This document shows positions 1 to 8,746 of a stretch of 64,000 bases of DNA, piece by piece. Under the pieces are notes generated by a model. The model did not search any database. It was not told the DNA's origin and worked only from the letters and a program-made list of their open reading frames with translations. How positions within the stretch are numbered: position 1 is the stretch's first letter; each line of letters opens with the position of its first letter. The position numbers and the translations under genes are program-made. The DNA lies in the NCBI GenBank assembly GCA_958296225.1, contig OY282456.1, forward strand, positions 3,038,001 through 3,102,000, written 5' to 3'. Source of the DNA: an uncultured Dehalococcoidia bacterium (GTDB lineage Bacteria > Chloroflexota > Dehalococcoidia > Lucifugimonadales > UBA3495).

Positions 1-886
1 CAGAAATCAAGTTCGATTTCCGCCAGAGTATGCTCCCGGTACCTTGAGCCAAAGCACCTCCGAAAACAGTAAACAGCCCACCGATAGACAAGGATTCACC
101 GGAAATTACGCCCAAACTCCCACTGACGAGCGATGCCACAGAGTTGCTTATCGCAAATGCAAAGACAACGGCGAACATTTCGATCTCTGCCGAACTGGCG
201 TTAGCGACATCCAGCTCTCGCTCCAAAACCAGACGTCTCAAATTCGTACTCCATCGGAAGTTAAAAGCAGCAAACGCCGAGATGAAAGCCCCGCCAATTG
301 CCAGCAACAGTCCGAAATACAAACCATACGATGACTGAATCTCAAACGCTAATACCTGTCCAGTTTGACTCGCCACAACAAACATCACACCAACGAACCC
401 ATACAAAAGGAGGCACACGGTGAACGCGTTGATATCCGTATATCGCCGTTCTTTTCGATACAGAAAATGCATCAAAAATATTATAAATATTGCCCACAGT
501 TCAAACAATACAGCAGACATAGAAATATCAATGAAACGTGTTGACCAAGCAAATGCGGCGAAGTCAAAATTGTTGACAACCGTAAAAATCATAGCCCATC
601 CTATGATTCGCTCCTTGATGATATATAAGACTTGGCGGTTGAACAACAAAGACTTGTGAAACAGCCAAAGGTAGCCCCAGAATATGACGGCCACGTCAAA
701 CCTGAGAATGCAATTGAACAGAAAAGGACTAGCGTAGCCCTCTCCAAGAGCTATCCAGAGCGGTGTCAGCGATATGCACAACACCGCGCCTATCATATAG
801 GCCACTGCAACACCATTCCGCCCTTGGTGAGGAGGAGGTTGAGCTACAGCAGACGAATTCGATTTGATCTCCATGACACAGTCCAT
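1..886 (-). CDS. EamA/DMT-type membrane transporter, C-terminus cut by window edge
   Basis: The minus strand is open from an ATG at 886 (or 874) to base 1 with no stop, giving at least 295 residues. The product has a short polar N-terminus and then about eight to nine hydrophobic segments separated by short charged loops, such as YRKERRY and LRRLVLERELD. This is the pattern of drug/metabolite (EamA) transporters that move small solutes across the inner membrane; the substrate is unknown. Neither start has a convincing ribosome site. The stretch is clearly more AT-rich and uses A/T-ending codons more than the genes after 1.1 kb, which suggests recent acquisition. The 3' end lies outside the window. 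Confidence 0.6.
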   Translation of the reverse strand, partial: MDCVMEIKSNSSAVAQPPPHQGRNGVAVAYMIGAVLCISLTPLWIALGEGYASPFLFNCILRFDVAVIFWGYLWLFHKSLLFNRQVLYIIKERIIGWAMIFTVVNNFDFAAFAWSTRFIDISMSAVLFELWAIFIIFLMHFLYRKERRYTDINAFTVCLLLYGFVGVMFVVASQTGQVLAFEIQSSYGLYFGLLLAIGGAFISAFAAFNFRWSTNLRRLVLERELDVANASSAEIEMFAVVFAFAISNSVASLVSGSLGVISGESLSIGGLFTVFGGALAQGTGSILWRKSNLIS

Positions 887-1131
887 AACGCTGTCGTATA
901 CTCTTCTGGCTGGCCAGATAAGTAACAGGAGGTGTTGCTTAACTCTATGCTGCTGGCGATTTCCGGCAGCGGTTGCGGTTGAGCAACTTTGCTTTGGCCT
1001 CAGATTTCGACGCGTTGCCGGTTAAGGTGCGCTTTTACAGTTTCTTTGCCGGCAAGTTCGGGTTTACGCCGGAATCTACATGATTGAGCCAGTTTTAGCG
1101 TTGTTCGTAGATCTGCCTGGCGGTGGTACCG
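887..1131. other. Intergenic stretch, nothing assigned
   Basis: This is the gap between the transporter start and the 3' end of smpB. I looked for a tmRNA here because ssrA often lies next to smpB, but found no alanine-type acceptor arm, CCA end or ANDYALAA-like tag. A short plus-strand open stretch near 975-1081 resembles no family I know. Confidence 0.4.
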
Positions 1132-1638
1132 TCAAATCCGCCATTCTTTCACCGCCTGCCGCGCCGCCCGTTCGCGCTCGCGCTCGATGATGGTGCGGCG
1201 TTTGTCGTACTGCCGTTTGCCGCGGGCGAGGCCCAGTTCCAGCTTGGCGTGGTGGTTTTTCAGGTACAGGCGCAAGGCGGTCAGCGTCAACCCCTTCTCC
1301 GCCGTCTGCGACCCCAGGTCGTTAATTTCGCTGCGATGCACCAGGAGTTTGCGGGGGCGGCGCGGTTCGTGATTCATATAGCTGGCCGAGTCGTAGGGCG
1401 CGATGTGCGCGCCGTGCAGCCACAGCTCGCCGTCCTGGACGCGGGCGTAGGCGTCGCGCAAGTCCACCTTGCCGGCCCTGATGGATTTTATCTCGGTGCC
1501 GGTCAGCACCAGCCCGGCCTCGACCCGGTCCAGTATCTCGTAGTCGTACAGCGCTTTGCGGTTCACGGCGACCTGGCGGTTGTTGCCGTTAGTGGCGGCG
1601 GCGGCTTTTTTCTTGCGGTTGCGGTTTTTACGCGGCAT
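1132..1638 (-). CDS. smpB: SsrA-binding protein SmpB
   Basis: SmpB binds tmRNA and carries it into stalled ribosomes for trans-translation. The protein shows the family hallmarks in order: VAVNRKALYDYEILDRVEAG, then LTGTEIKSIRAGKVDLRDAY, a central GELWLHGAHIAPY segment, and the basic C-terminal tail with ARGKRQYDKR, which reaches the decoding centre. Length (about 168 residues) is typical; the extra N-terminal residues are a Lys/Arg-rich extension (PRKNRNRKKK). An in-frame GTG nine bases upstream (1647) is an alternative start; neither has a strong ribosome site. The gene is followed in the same direction by none of its usual partners, and no tmRNA was recognised nearby. Confidence 0.95.
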   Translation of the reverse strand: MPRKNRNRKKKAAAATNGNNRQVAVNRKALYDYEILDRVEAGLVLTGTEIKSIRAGKVDLRDAYARVQDGELWLHGAHIAPYDSASYMNHEPRRPRKLLVHRSEINDLGSQTAEKGLTLTALRLYLKNHHAKLELGLARGKRQYDKRRTIIERERERAARQAVKEWRI

Positions 1639-1710
1639 AGTGGTCACCCGATGATTGAGCGCTGCTAGTCATTCTGCTGATAGTCATTCTATTGTAAGCC
1701 AAAACCGCCG

Positions 1711-2964
1711 TCATTGCGTTGCGATTTGCTCGTTCAGGATGTTTGCCGCCTGTTGCAGCGCGGCGTCCAGCCGGTAATCCAGGGGCAGCGGCTGGATTTC
1801 CGCTTCAATCTCAATGTTGGGAGTTACGCCTTGCCCTTCGATTTGGGTGCCGTCCGGCAAGTACCAGCGGCGGATGGAGAAATAGATAGCGGAGCCGTCG
1901 GACAACTCGCGGGTGATGTTCACGCTGCCCTTGCCGAAGGTGGTGGCGCCCACTACCGGCGCGCGCGCGTTGGTCTTGACGGCGCCGGCCAGGATTTCGC
2001 TGGCGCTGGCGGAATATTCGTTGACCAGCACCACGATGGGCAGGGATTTCGCCGGGCCGTTCCGGCTCGCTTTGTGGTCGGTGCGGTCGCCCTGAGCGTC
2101 GATTTCGTACAGAATCAGGCCGCCGTCCAGAAACAGGCTGGTGACGTTAATTACGGAGTGGAGCAGCCCGCCCGGATTGTTCCGCAGGTCAACTACCAGC
2201 CCCTGCCCTTCGGCGGCCTTGAACTCATCCAGCGCCGCGCGCACTTCGTCCTCCGTAGTGTTGGAGAAACTGTAAATCCAGAGGTGGCCGATGCCGTCGT
2301 CCAGCATTCGAAAGGTGGCGCTTTCAATGGGGATGCGCCCGCGCTTTACGGTGATGCTCACGTTTTCGCTGGCGCCGGCGTGTCTGATGAGCAGCGTTAC
2401 CTCGCTGCCGCCGGGTCCGCGGATGCGATTGACCGCCTCGATGAGGGTCAAGCCGGCGACGCTCTCGCCGTCCACGGCCAGGATGAGGTCGCCGGGCCGG
2501 ATGCCGGCGGCCTCGGCCGGCGCGCCCGGTATCGGGGCAATCACGGTAAGGCCGGCTTCGGTGAGGGTAACCTGCGCCCCGATGCCCTCAAAGTAGCCCT
2601 GGTATCCTTCCTGCTCGCTGGCGTGCCGCTCGGCGCTGAGGTAAGAGGCGTGGGGGTCGTTCAGGGCGGCGAGGAGGCCCCGGATTGCCGCTTCGGACAA
2701 TTGCTCCGGCTCCAACGTGCGATGGTCAATGTGTTCTTCCAGCAGGATGCGGTAGGCTTCGGCGACCGTTCTCAACTCCGGCGGCAGCGGTTCCCGGTTG
2801 GGGATTGGCTGGGCCAGGCCAGTGCTCACCCCGATACAGCCGGCGAAAGCCGGCAGGAAAGCCAGGGCGGCCAGCAGCAGCGTCAGCGTCAGTCGCGCGA
2901 TTATCAGGCGGTCAAACATCGGCTGCATTGTAGCACGGGCTGGCGCGTTGACACTCCATCGCAT
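1711..2964 (-). CDS. Carboxy-terminal processing protease (S41) with PDZ domain, lipoprotein-like
   Basis: An S41 (Tsp/CtpA-type) serine protease that would cut exported or membrane proteins outside the cytoplasm. The N-terminus has a hydrophobic stretch ending in FAGC, which fits a lipobox, so it is probably a lipid-anchored protein. A PDZ domain follows (GIGAQVTLTEAGLTVIAPIP to LIRHAG), then the S41 core with RNNPGG, the serine region EYSASASEI and the lysine region FGKGSV that form the Ser-Lys dyad. Length (417 residues) is normal. An in-frame ATG at 2928 would place the hydrophobic segment closer to the N-terminus and is a reasonable alternative start. It is transcribed divergently from the HMGS-like gene at 3023. 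Confidence 0.9.
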   Translation of the reverse strand: MRWSVNAPARATMQPMFDRLIIARLTLTLLLAALAFLPAFAGCIGVSTGLAQPIPNREPLPPELRTVAEAYRILLEEHIDHRTLEPEQLSEAAIRGLLAALNDPHASYLSAERHASEQEGYQGYFEGIGAQVTLTEAGLTVIAPIPGAPAEAAGIRPGDLILAVDGESVAGLTLIEAVNRIRGPGGSEVTLLIRHAGASENVSITVKRGRIPIESATFRMLDDGIGHLWIYSFSNTTEDEVRAALDEFKAAEGQGLVVDLRNNPGGLLHSVINVTSLFLDGGLILYEIDAQGDRTDHKASRNGPAKSLPIVVLVNEYSASASEILAGAVKTNARAPVVGATTFGKGSVNITRELSDGSAIYFSIRRWYLPDGTQIEGQGVTPNIEIEAEIQPLPLDYRLDAALQQAANILNEQIATQ

Positions 2965-3022
2965 CCGCTGATAGCATCCTCGCAGATGGTAGATTTATGC
3001 GATTGATGCAAGGAGAACGAAC

Positions 3023-4474
3023 TTGGTTGGAATCGCCGCCTCCGGCGCATACATCCCCCGCTATCGCCTGGGGGCGGAGACCGCCGGCTGGAACTCCCGC
3101 CAGGAGCGGGCGGTAGCCAATTTTGATGAGGACAGCGTAACGATGGCCGTGGCCGCCGGCGCGGACTGCCTGACCGGTCGGGACCGCAAGGCCATTGACG
3201 GCATCATTTTTGCCAGTACGACGCCGCCCTACGCCGAAAAGCAATGCGCCGCGATTGTCGCCGCCGCGCTGGATTTGCGACAGGACATTTTCGCCGCCGA
3301 CGTTACCAACGTCCTGCGGGCCGGCACCAACGCGTTGCAATCGGCATTGGACGCGGTGGCCGCCGGCAGCGCCCGGCAAGTTCTGGTGGTCGTCGCCGAC
3401 AGCCGACAGGGGCCGCCACGCGGGGAGACGGAACGCGCCTCCGGCGACGGGGCGGCGGCTTTTGTGATTGCTAACGACGGCGTAATTGCCGAACACGCGG
3501 GCAGCCATTCCATCACGGATAATATGCTGGATACGTGGCGCAGCCCCGGCGACGCCTTTGTGCGTTCCTGGGAAGACCGTTTCGCCACCGCAGAGGGGAT
3601 TGAGCGGATTGTCCCCGCCGCCGTATCCGGGTATTGCGGCAAAACGGGTTGCGCGGCGTCCGACGTAAGCAAGGTTGCGCTGTACGCTCCCGACGCGCGC
3701 CGGCACGCCCGGCTGGCCCGGAGCCTGGGGTTCAATGACGGGCAGGTGCAGGAACCGCGGTTCGGAGCAGTGGGCAATACCGGGGCGGCATTCGTCCCGA
3801 TGCTGCTGGCCGCCGCGCTGGAAACGGCCGGCCCCGGCGCGCTGCTGCTGGCCGTATCCTACGGCGACGGCAGCGATGTCCTGGGATTTCGCGCCACCGC
3901 CGCTATCAATGACGCCGACGCCAGCCGTCCGGCGATGGGCGTGTCCGGTTGGGCGGCTTCCAGGCAGGTATTGGGCAATTACGAAACTTACGCCCGCTGG
4001 CGCGAGGTGTGGACGCCGGACGACGCTTCCCGGCGGCCGGCGCCGGCCGCGCCGTCGGTATCGGCATTATGGCGGGAGGGCGACAAGAACGTGCGGCTCT
4101 ACGGCGCGCGCTGCCGGGGCTGCGGCTACGTGCAGTATCCCGCTCAGCGGGTATGCGTGGAATGTCGCCGGATTGACGACGCTGAGCCGGTGCGCCTGAG
4201 CGATACGCCGGCATCAGTATTCACATACTCTATGGACTACATCGCCGGCACGGTGGACACGCCGCTGGTGGTGGCAGTGGTGGATTTTGAGGGCGGCGGG
4301 CGCGTGCTGTGCATGATGACCGACCGGGAGCTGGACGAAGTACGCATCGGGATGCCCGTGGAGATGAGCTTTCGCAAACTGCGGGTGGTCAACGGCATCC
4401 ACAACTACTACTGGAAGGCGATACCGCGGCGGACGCCGGCGCCGGTCGTCGCAAGGCAGCAGGCAACGGGATGA
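3023..4474 (+). CDS. HMG-CoA synthase-family protein fused to DUF35 Zn-ribbon/OB fold; nucleophile Cys missing
   Basis: The first ~310 residues have a thiolase/HMGS fold (GIAASGAYIPRYRL near the start, GDGAAAFV, RFGAVGNTGAAF, SYGDGSDVL). The last ~120 residues are a DUF35-type acyl-CoA-binding unit with two Cys pairs, CRGCGY and CVEC, that can bind zinc, followed by an OB fold. In archaeal HMGS the catalytic Cys sits in a motif like ACKAGT; here the aligned segment reads VLRAGT with Leu98 in that place, so the HMGS-like half may be structural or regulatory. Archaeal HMGS, DUF35 and thiolase form one complex; here DUF35 is fused and a thiolase lies downstream at 5414. The TTG start is supported by AAGGAG eight bases upstream. 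Confidence 0.85.
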   Translation: MVGIAASGAYIPRYRLGAETAGWNSRQERAVANFDEDSVTMAVAAGADCLTGRDRKAIDGIIFASTTPPYAEKQCAAIVAAALDLRQDIFAADVTNVLRAGTNALQSALDAVAAGSARQVLVVVADSRQGPPRGETERASGDGAAAFVIANDGVIAEHAGSHSITDNMLDTWRSPGDAFVRSWEDRFATAEGIERIVPAAVSGYCGKTGCAASDVSKVALYAPDARRHARLARSLGFNDGQVQEPRFGAVGNTGAAFVPMLLAAALETAGPGALLLAVSYGDGSDVLGFRATAAINDADASRPAMGVSGWAASRQVLGNYETYARWREVWTPDDASRRPAPAAPSVSALWREGDKNVRLYGARCRGCGYVQYPAQRVCVECRRIDDAEPVRLSDTPASVFTYSMDYIAGTVDTPLVVAVVDFEGGGRVLCMMTDRELDEVRIGMPVEMSFRKLRVVNGIHNYYWKAIPRRTPAPVVARQQATG

Positions 4475-5400
4475 TGACTGCAAGCAAGCCTTTTTCCAGC
4501 TGGGCGCCAATAATGGGCTACTGGCAACTGAGTGATGCCCGGGCTACTTTCGTAGGCGAGCCGACATTTCCTCGCGGCACCCTGCTGGGGCACAGCCGGC
4601 TCAGCAGCGGGACGGTCAACGCGACCATAACGCTCTCCGAGGATGCCTCTGACGTTGCCGGCCACATTTTGCTCGGGTACGTATCCCCCGGTTCTCCATA
4701 CATTACGGTCGGACTTGGAGGCGGCGACAGTGAAGCCTATGTGATTTCCGAATTCTCTCCCAATTTGGGTTGGAATCGGCTCGAGGGTATCGGGGAACGT
4801 TCCAGTCTGCTGGGGGAGCGCTCTTACGCTGTGGAAGTGAGAGCAAACGGTCAGCGGCTGTCTTTATCGGTTGATGGAATCAGGGTGCTTACCCACGTTT
4901 TGCCGCAGCCGCCGGAGACCGGGCAGGTAGGGCTGTTCGCTTGGGGCAGTGGCGCCGTTACTTTTGAGGCGGTAGCAGTATCAGCCCGACCGCCATCCGC
5001 TTTCGTCGTAATGCAGTTCACGACACAATTCGACGAACTGTTTGAGGATGTAATCCGCCCGGTTTGTGCGGATCTGGAAATCGAGGCGTATCGGGCGTCC
5101 GATATTTACCGTCCGGGCGTCATTATTCAGGACATCATTCAAGGGCTGACCGATTCGCAGGTGGTAATCGCCGAAATTACGCCGGCCAACCCCAATGTGT
5201 TCTACGAACTGGGCTATTCCCACGCCCTGCGCAAACCTACTATCCTGCTGGCCAACAGGGATGAGACAGACCGGCTTCCCTTTGACCTTAGCGGCTTCCG
5301 TGTTATCTTTTACGACAACACCATCCGCGGCAAAAGCAGCATTGAATCCGACCTGCGGCGGCATTTGTTTACAATCAGAGACAACGGGTTCCGAACTTAG
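4471..5400 (+). CDS. LamG/ConA-like domain fused to TIR/nucleoside-deoxyribosyltransferase-like domain
   Basis: The start overlaps the previous stop as ATGA, which implies translational coupling. Residues ~15-170 look like a beta-sandwich of the concanavalin/LamG type (repeated short strands, NGQRLSLSVDG, GQVGLFAWGSGAVTFEAVAV). Residues ~175-305 form an alpha/beta domain seen in TIR-like and nucleoside 2-deoxyribosyltransferase-like proteins: SAFVVMQF strand, RASDIYRPGVI, then NPNVFYELGYSHAL with Glu246 at the position of the catalytic Glu of that superfamily. Such domains often cleave N-glycosidic bonds, sometimes in NAD+ during phage defence, but also serve other roles. Its place between acyl-CoA enzymes is odd. 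I assign no specific function. Confidence 0.7.
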   Translation: MMTASKPFSSWAPIMGYWQLSDARATFVGEPTFPRGTLLGHSRLSSGTVNATITLSEDASDVAGHILLGYVSPGSPYITVGLGGGDSEAYVISEFSPNLGWNRLEGIGERSSLLGERSYAVEVRANGQRLSLSVDGIRVLTHVLPQPPETGQVGLFAWGSGAVTFEAVAVSARPPSAFVVMQFTTQFDELFEDVIRPVCADLEIEAYRASDIYRPGVIIQDIIQGLTDSQVVIAEITPANPNVFYELGYSHALRKPTILLANRDETDRLPFDLSGFRVIFYDNTIRGKSSIESDLRRHLFTIRDNGFRT

Positions 5401-5413
5401 GGGGGGTAATGAT

Positions 5414-6586
5414 ATGAGCGGAATCAGAGACCGGGTTGCCGTGGTTGGCATGGGCTGCACGCGCTTTGGCGAGCGTTGGGACGCATCGGCCAGCGACTTG
5501 ATGGTTGAGGCGGCCTACGAAGCTTATGAGGACGCCGGACTGGACGCCAGCGATATTCAGGCGGCGTGGCTGGGCACGGTCAGCAGTTTTCGCACCGGCC
5601 AGCCGCTGGCCGAGGCGCTGAAGCTGGACTATATCCCCATCACCCGCGTGGAGAACGCCTGCGCCACCGCTACCGACGCCTTTCGGAACGCTTGCTACGC
5701 CGTGGCCGCCGGCGTCTATGACATCGTGCTGGCCATGGGTGTGGAGAAGCTGAAGGACAGCGGCTTCTCCGGCCTTGCCATCGCCGCCGGGCCAGGGGCC
5801 GACGTGGAGCCGCCCACGCCGCCGCCGTCGCAGTTCGCCATGACCGCGACGCGCTACTTCCACCACTATGGCATTGACTACGACGACGGCAAGCGCACCC
5901 TGGCGCAAATCGCCGCCAAGAACCACCACAACGGCACGCTGAACTCCAAAGCCCACTTCCAGCGCGAGGTCAGCGAGGACCAGATTATCAACGCGCCGAT
6001 GATTGCCTGGCCTTTGGGTCTCTACGACTGCTGCGGGGTCAGCGACGGAGCGGCGGCGGCCATTATCACCACGCCGGAAATCGCCCGCACTTTGCGCGAT
6101 GACTACATTCTGGTCAAAGGGCTGGGTTTGGCGGTCGGCGCGTTTGGCGTGCTCCGCAACGATTGGGATTTCACTTACTTCCCGGAAACCGTCCGGGCCA
6201 GCCAGGCCGCCTACGAAGAGGCCGGCATTGTCAACCCCCGCGCCGAAATCGACATGGCGATGGTGCATGACTGCTTCACGATCACCGAGCTAATCATCAT
6301 GGAAGACCTGGGGTTCAGCCCGCGGGGACAGGCCAGCGCCGACATTGCCAACGGGGCCTTTGCGCTGGAAGGAGACCTGCCGGTCAATACCGACGGCGGG
6401 CTCAAGTGCTTCGGCCACCCCATCGGCGCCAGCGGCATCCGCATGATTTACGAGGTGTATAAACAGATGCAGGGCAAGGCCGGCGGTCGCCAGCTGCAGC
6501 AGGCCGACTTGGGCATTACCCATAACCTCGGCGGCCGGCCGGGTTCCTTCACCTGCTCGGTAGCAATTTTTGGCCGGCCCGATTAG
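5414..6586 (+). CDS. Thiolase-family acyl-CoA acetyltransferase (SCP2-thiolase type)
   Basis: A 390-residue thiolase fold protein. It starts with the usual VAVVGMGCTRFGERWD strand, has the nucleophile region VENACATATDAFRNA with Cys83, and ends with GGLKCFGHPIGASGIRM, which carries the His and second Cys of the active site. HDCFT near the centre is also conserved in SCP2/archaeal thiolases. The start at ATG 5414 follows a GGGGGG purine run that can serve as ribosome site. By analogy with archaeal operons it would be the partner of the HMGS/DUF35 protein encoded at 3023, acting on acyl-CoA substrates, but the reaction (mevalonate route or beta-oxidation-like) cannot be told from sequence. Confidence 0.9.
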   Translation: MSGIRDRVAVVGMGCTRFGERWDASASDLMVEAAYEAYEDAGLDASDIQAAWLGTVSSFRTGQPLAEALKLDYIPITRVENACATATDAFRNACYAVAAGVYDIVLAMGVEKLKDSGFSGLAIAAGPGADVEPPTPPPSQFAMTATRYFHHYGIDYDDGKRTLAQIAAKNHHNGTLNSKAHFQREVSEDQIINAPMIAWPLGLYDCCGVSDGAAAAIITTPEIARTLRDDYILVKGLGLAVGAFGVLRNDWDFTYFPETVRASQAAYEEAGIVNPRAEIDMAMVHDCFTITELIIMEDLGFSPRGQASADIANGAFALEGDLPVNTDGGLKCFGHPIGASGIRMIYEVYKQMQGKAGGRQLQQADLGITHNLGGRPGSFTCSVAIFGRPD

Positions 6587-6622
6587 CCGGCCGTTGGGGC
6601 CGGCGCGTCCCCATAGTCCGCA

Positions 6623-6687
6623 GGGGCAACCACAAGGGTTGCCCCGCTTTATTCCGGGTTTATCCTGGGTTCCGGCTTGCGCCGGAA
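6623..6687. repeat. Two palindromes downstream of thiolase gene
   Basis: GGGGCAACC and GGTTGCCCC (6623-6645) form a perfect 9-bp stem with a 5-base loop, and TTCCGGC/GCCGGAA (6670-6687) a 7-bp stem. The first belongs to the GGGGCRACC family also seen at 42282 and inside the MITE-like elements near 56 kb. No T-run follows, so a terminator role is only possible. Confidence 0.6.
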
Positions 6688-6803
6688 TGACGGCAGGCAG
6701 CGGCCGTAATGCCGAAAGCGGTCGCTTCCTTGTTTTGAATTCGCCCAAATTTGCAACCGCCGGCTAGGGCGTTATGCAGCGCGCATTGCTATAACTAGGG
6801 GCG

Positions 6804-7682
6804 ATGTTGACGGATGCTGTGGATGCCCACGAACTGGTGAAGGTCGCCGGCCGAGGCGCGCTGGTCAATTTTGAGATTGACGACAGCGTGCCGGTTGAGG
6901 TCGCCTGCCGCGCGTTGCGGGAGCATCTGGGCCGGAATCGCCATTTGTATGCCCGCGGCGACGTAACGGTGAACATCGGGCGGCGTATTCTGCGGGACGA
7001 CCAGCAAGCCCGAATCCAGAAGGTTATCGAGGGCGAATCGGGTCTCACCATCAAGCAGTTCTGGTGTCAACCGGACATCCTGGAAGAGGAACGGCAGCGC
7101 ATTACCAACCTGCTGGCAGCCCAAACCGCTACGGTCCGCCAGCACGCTGTCCCGGGCGATAGCACGGCGGCGGGCGAGTCAATCCCCGATGCGAACGAAC
7201 CAATCCCCGAGGTGACCGATGCCGTTGCCGCCGCCCACTCCGATACCGACGGGGTGGCAGTTGGCGGCCTCATCCCGGGCGGTGAGCGGTACGGCGTACC
7301 GGCGCTGGTCGTCCGCGGCACCTGCCGCGCGGGAGAAGTCCTGCAATTCCCCGGCAACGTGGTCATACTGGGCAACGTCAATCCGGGCGCCCAAATCATT
7401 GCCGCCGGCGACATCCTGGTGTTCGGCGGGTTGCGGGGCCTGGCCCACGCGGGAGCCGGAGGCGATACTACGGCTATTATCCTCGCTATGTCCACGGCCA
7501 GCCCCAGCCTGCGCATCGCGGAATATTTCTGGCACGATGAGGGGCCGCGCACCATATCGGGGCGTCGCTCCAGTGACGACGGCGGCGCCATCATCGCCAG
7601 GGTGCGCAACGGCGCGATTCATGTCGCCCCCTACCTCAGAAACTATGCCATCAACCACGGAGGAAACCCCAATGAGCGGTAA
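6804..7682 (+). CDS. minC: Septum site-determining protein MinC
   Basis: MinC inhibits FtsZ polymerisation away from midcell and is placed on the membrane by MinD. The C-terminal beta-helix domain is unmistakable: CRAGEVLQFPGNVVILGNV, then GAQIIAAGDILVFGGLRG and AHAGAGGD. The N-terminal ~110 residues are the SulA-like FtsZ-binding half, joined by a Pro/Glu/Asp-rich linker near residues 115-150. Length 292 is longer than the E. coli protein because of the linker and a C-terminal tail. TATAAC ends eight bases before the ATG and there is no ribosome site, which suggests a leaderless or near-leaderless transcript. Its last 11 bases overlap minD. Confidence 0.95.
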   Translation: MLTDAVDAHELVKVAGRGALVNFEIDDSVPVEVACRALREHLGRNRHLYARGDVTVNIGRRILRDDQQARIQKVIEGESGLTIKQFWCQPDILEEERQRITNLLAAQTATVRQHAVPGDSTAAGESIPDANEPIPEVTDAVAAAHSDTDGVAVGGLIPGGERYGVPALVVRGTCRAGEVLQFPGNVVILGNVNPGAQIIAAGDILVFGGLRGLAHAGAGGDTTAIILAMSTASPSLRIAEYFWHDEGPRTISGRRSSDDGGAIIARVRNGAIHVAPYLRNYAINHGGNPNER

Positions 7683-8496
7683 GACCATCGTTATGACTTC
7701 CGGTAAAGGAGGTGTGGGCAAAACTACCGCGACGGCTAACGTGGGCGCCGGCCTGGCCCTGCGCTCCAATCGGGTGGTGGTCATCGACACCGACATTGGC
7801 CTGCGCAACCTGGACGTGGTGATGGGCCTGGAAAACCGCATTGTGTACGACCTGGTGGATGTGGTTGAGGTTCGCTGTCGCATCGGGCAGGCGCTGATTC
7901 GTGACAAACACGCCGGAGAGCTGTATCTCATCGCGGCGGCGCAGACACGGGACAAGGATTGCATCACGGCGCAGCAATTGGTTGAGCTGTGCCGGCGACT
8001 GGAGACCGAGTTCGACTACGTCATTGTGGACTGTCCCGCCGGTATTGAGCAGGGGTTTCGCAACGCCATCGCCGCCGCCCGGGAGGCGCTGGTGGTTACG
8101 ACGCCGGAAGTGTCGGCTATCCGCGACGCCGACCGCGTTATCGGCCTGCTCCACGCCAGCGACATTCGCAACGCCAGGCTTATAATCAACCGCATCAAGC
8201 CGGAGATGGTGCGTCAAGGCGATATGCTGGACTCTTCCGACGTGCTGGAGATGCTGGCCGTGGATGCCATTGGCCTGGTGCCCTCCGACGACCGCGTGAT
8301 CACTGCCACCAACAACGGCACGCCGGTGGTGTACGATTCGCAGTCTCCATCCGGCCGGGAGTTTGTCCGCATCGCCGCCCGCATTGACGGCGAGCACATT
8401 CCAATGATTGACCCGGTTGACGAACAACCTACGTCTATTATGGATAAGGTTCGCAATCTCATGGGCATGAACCGGAAAGCGTCGGCTCATGTTTGA
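7672..8496 (+). CDS. minD: Septum site-determining ATPase MinD
   Basis: A membrane-associated ParA/MinD ATPase that recruits MinC and is released by MinE. It has the deviant Walker A SGKGGVGKTT, the switch region DTDIGLRNLDVVMGLENR, and DYVIVDCPAGIEQG as Walker B. The C-terminus (SIMDKVRNLMG) can form the amphipathic membrane-targeting helix, although residues after it (NRKASAHV) extend it. The ATG at 7672 is preceded by GGAGGAAA. The 274-residue product is of normal length. Overlaps with minC and minE show a single operon. Confidence 0.97.
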   Translation: MSGKTIVMTSGKGGVGKTTATANVGAGLALRSNRVVVIDTDIGLRNLDVVMGLENRIVYDLVDVVEVRCRIGQALIRDKHAGELYLIAAAQTRDKDCITAQQLVELCRRLETEFDYVIVDCPAGIEQGFRNAIAAAREALVVTTPEVSAIRDADRVIGLLHASDIRNARLIINRIKPEMVRQGDMLDSSDVLEMLAVDAIGLVPSDDRVITATNNGTPVVYDSQSPSGREFVRIAARIDGEHIPMIDPVDEQPTSIMDKVRNLMGMNRKASAHV

Positions 8497-8746
8497 TCGA
8501 TTGCGGAGAAACCGCGGACAACACAGCGACAGCCCCCGGCAGGTAGCGCGGGAGAGGGTGGGGTCAGCCATCCGGCGCGACCGTCTGGAGATTTCGACGC
8601 CCCAGTTGTCGCTCCTGCGGGCCAATATGCTCACCACAATCAGCGAGCATCTGCCAGTGGCGCCGGATTTCACCGAGTTTGAGCTGCTCCGGGATGGCGA
8701 TGACGTGTTCCTGGTATCGCGGGTGCGGCTGCAAAAACGGCGCTAG
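8489..8746 (+). CDS. minE: Cell division topological specificity factor MinE
   Basis: An 85-residue MinE. The segment ARERVGSAIRRDRLE is the MinD-stimulating region, followed by a helix (STPQLSLLRANMLTTISEHL) and a C-terminal beta strand (DDVFLVSRVRLQ) of the topological specificity domain. The N-terminal MFDRL can act as the amphipathic membrane-binding helix. The start overlaps the minD stop by eight bases. A piece of its first ~65 bases recurs at about 9256-9315, in front of the second copy of the following gene (see the duplication entry). Confidence 0.85.
   Translation: MFDRLRRNRGQHSDSPRQVARERVGSAIRRDRLEISTPQLSLLRANMLTTISEHLPVAPDFTEFELLRDGDDVFLVSRVRLQKRR

Noticed and set aside
887..1131. 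Possible tmRNA beside smpB
   Set aside because: No alanyl acceptor stem, TPsiC-like arm or peptide tag codons were found on either strand.
1714..3006. Long plus-strand open frame (430 codons)
   Set aside because: It is the complement of the S41 protease gene; it lacks family sequence and a ribosome site.
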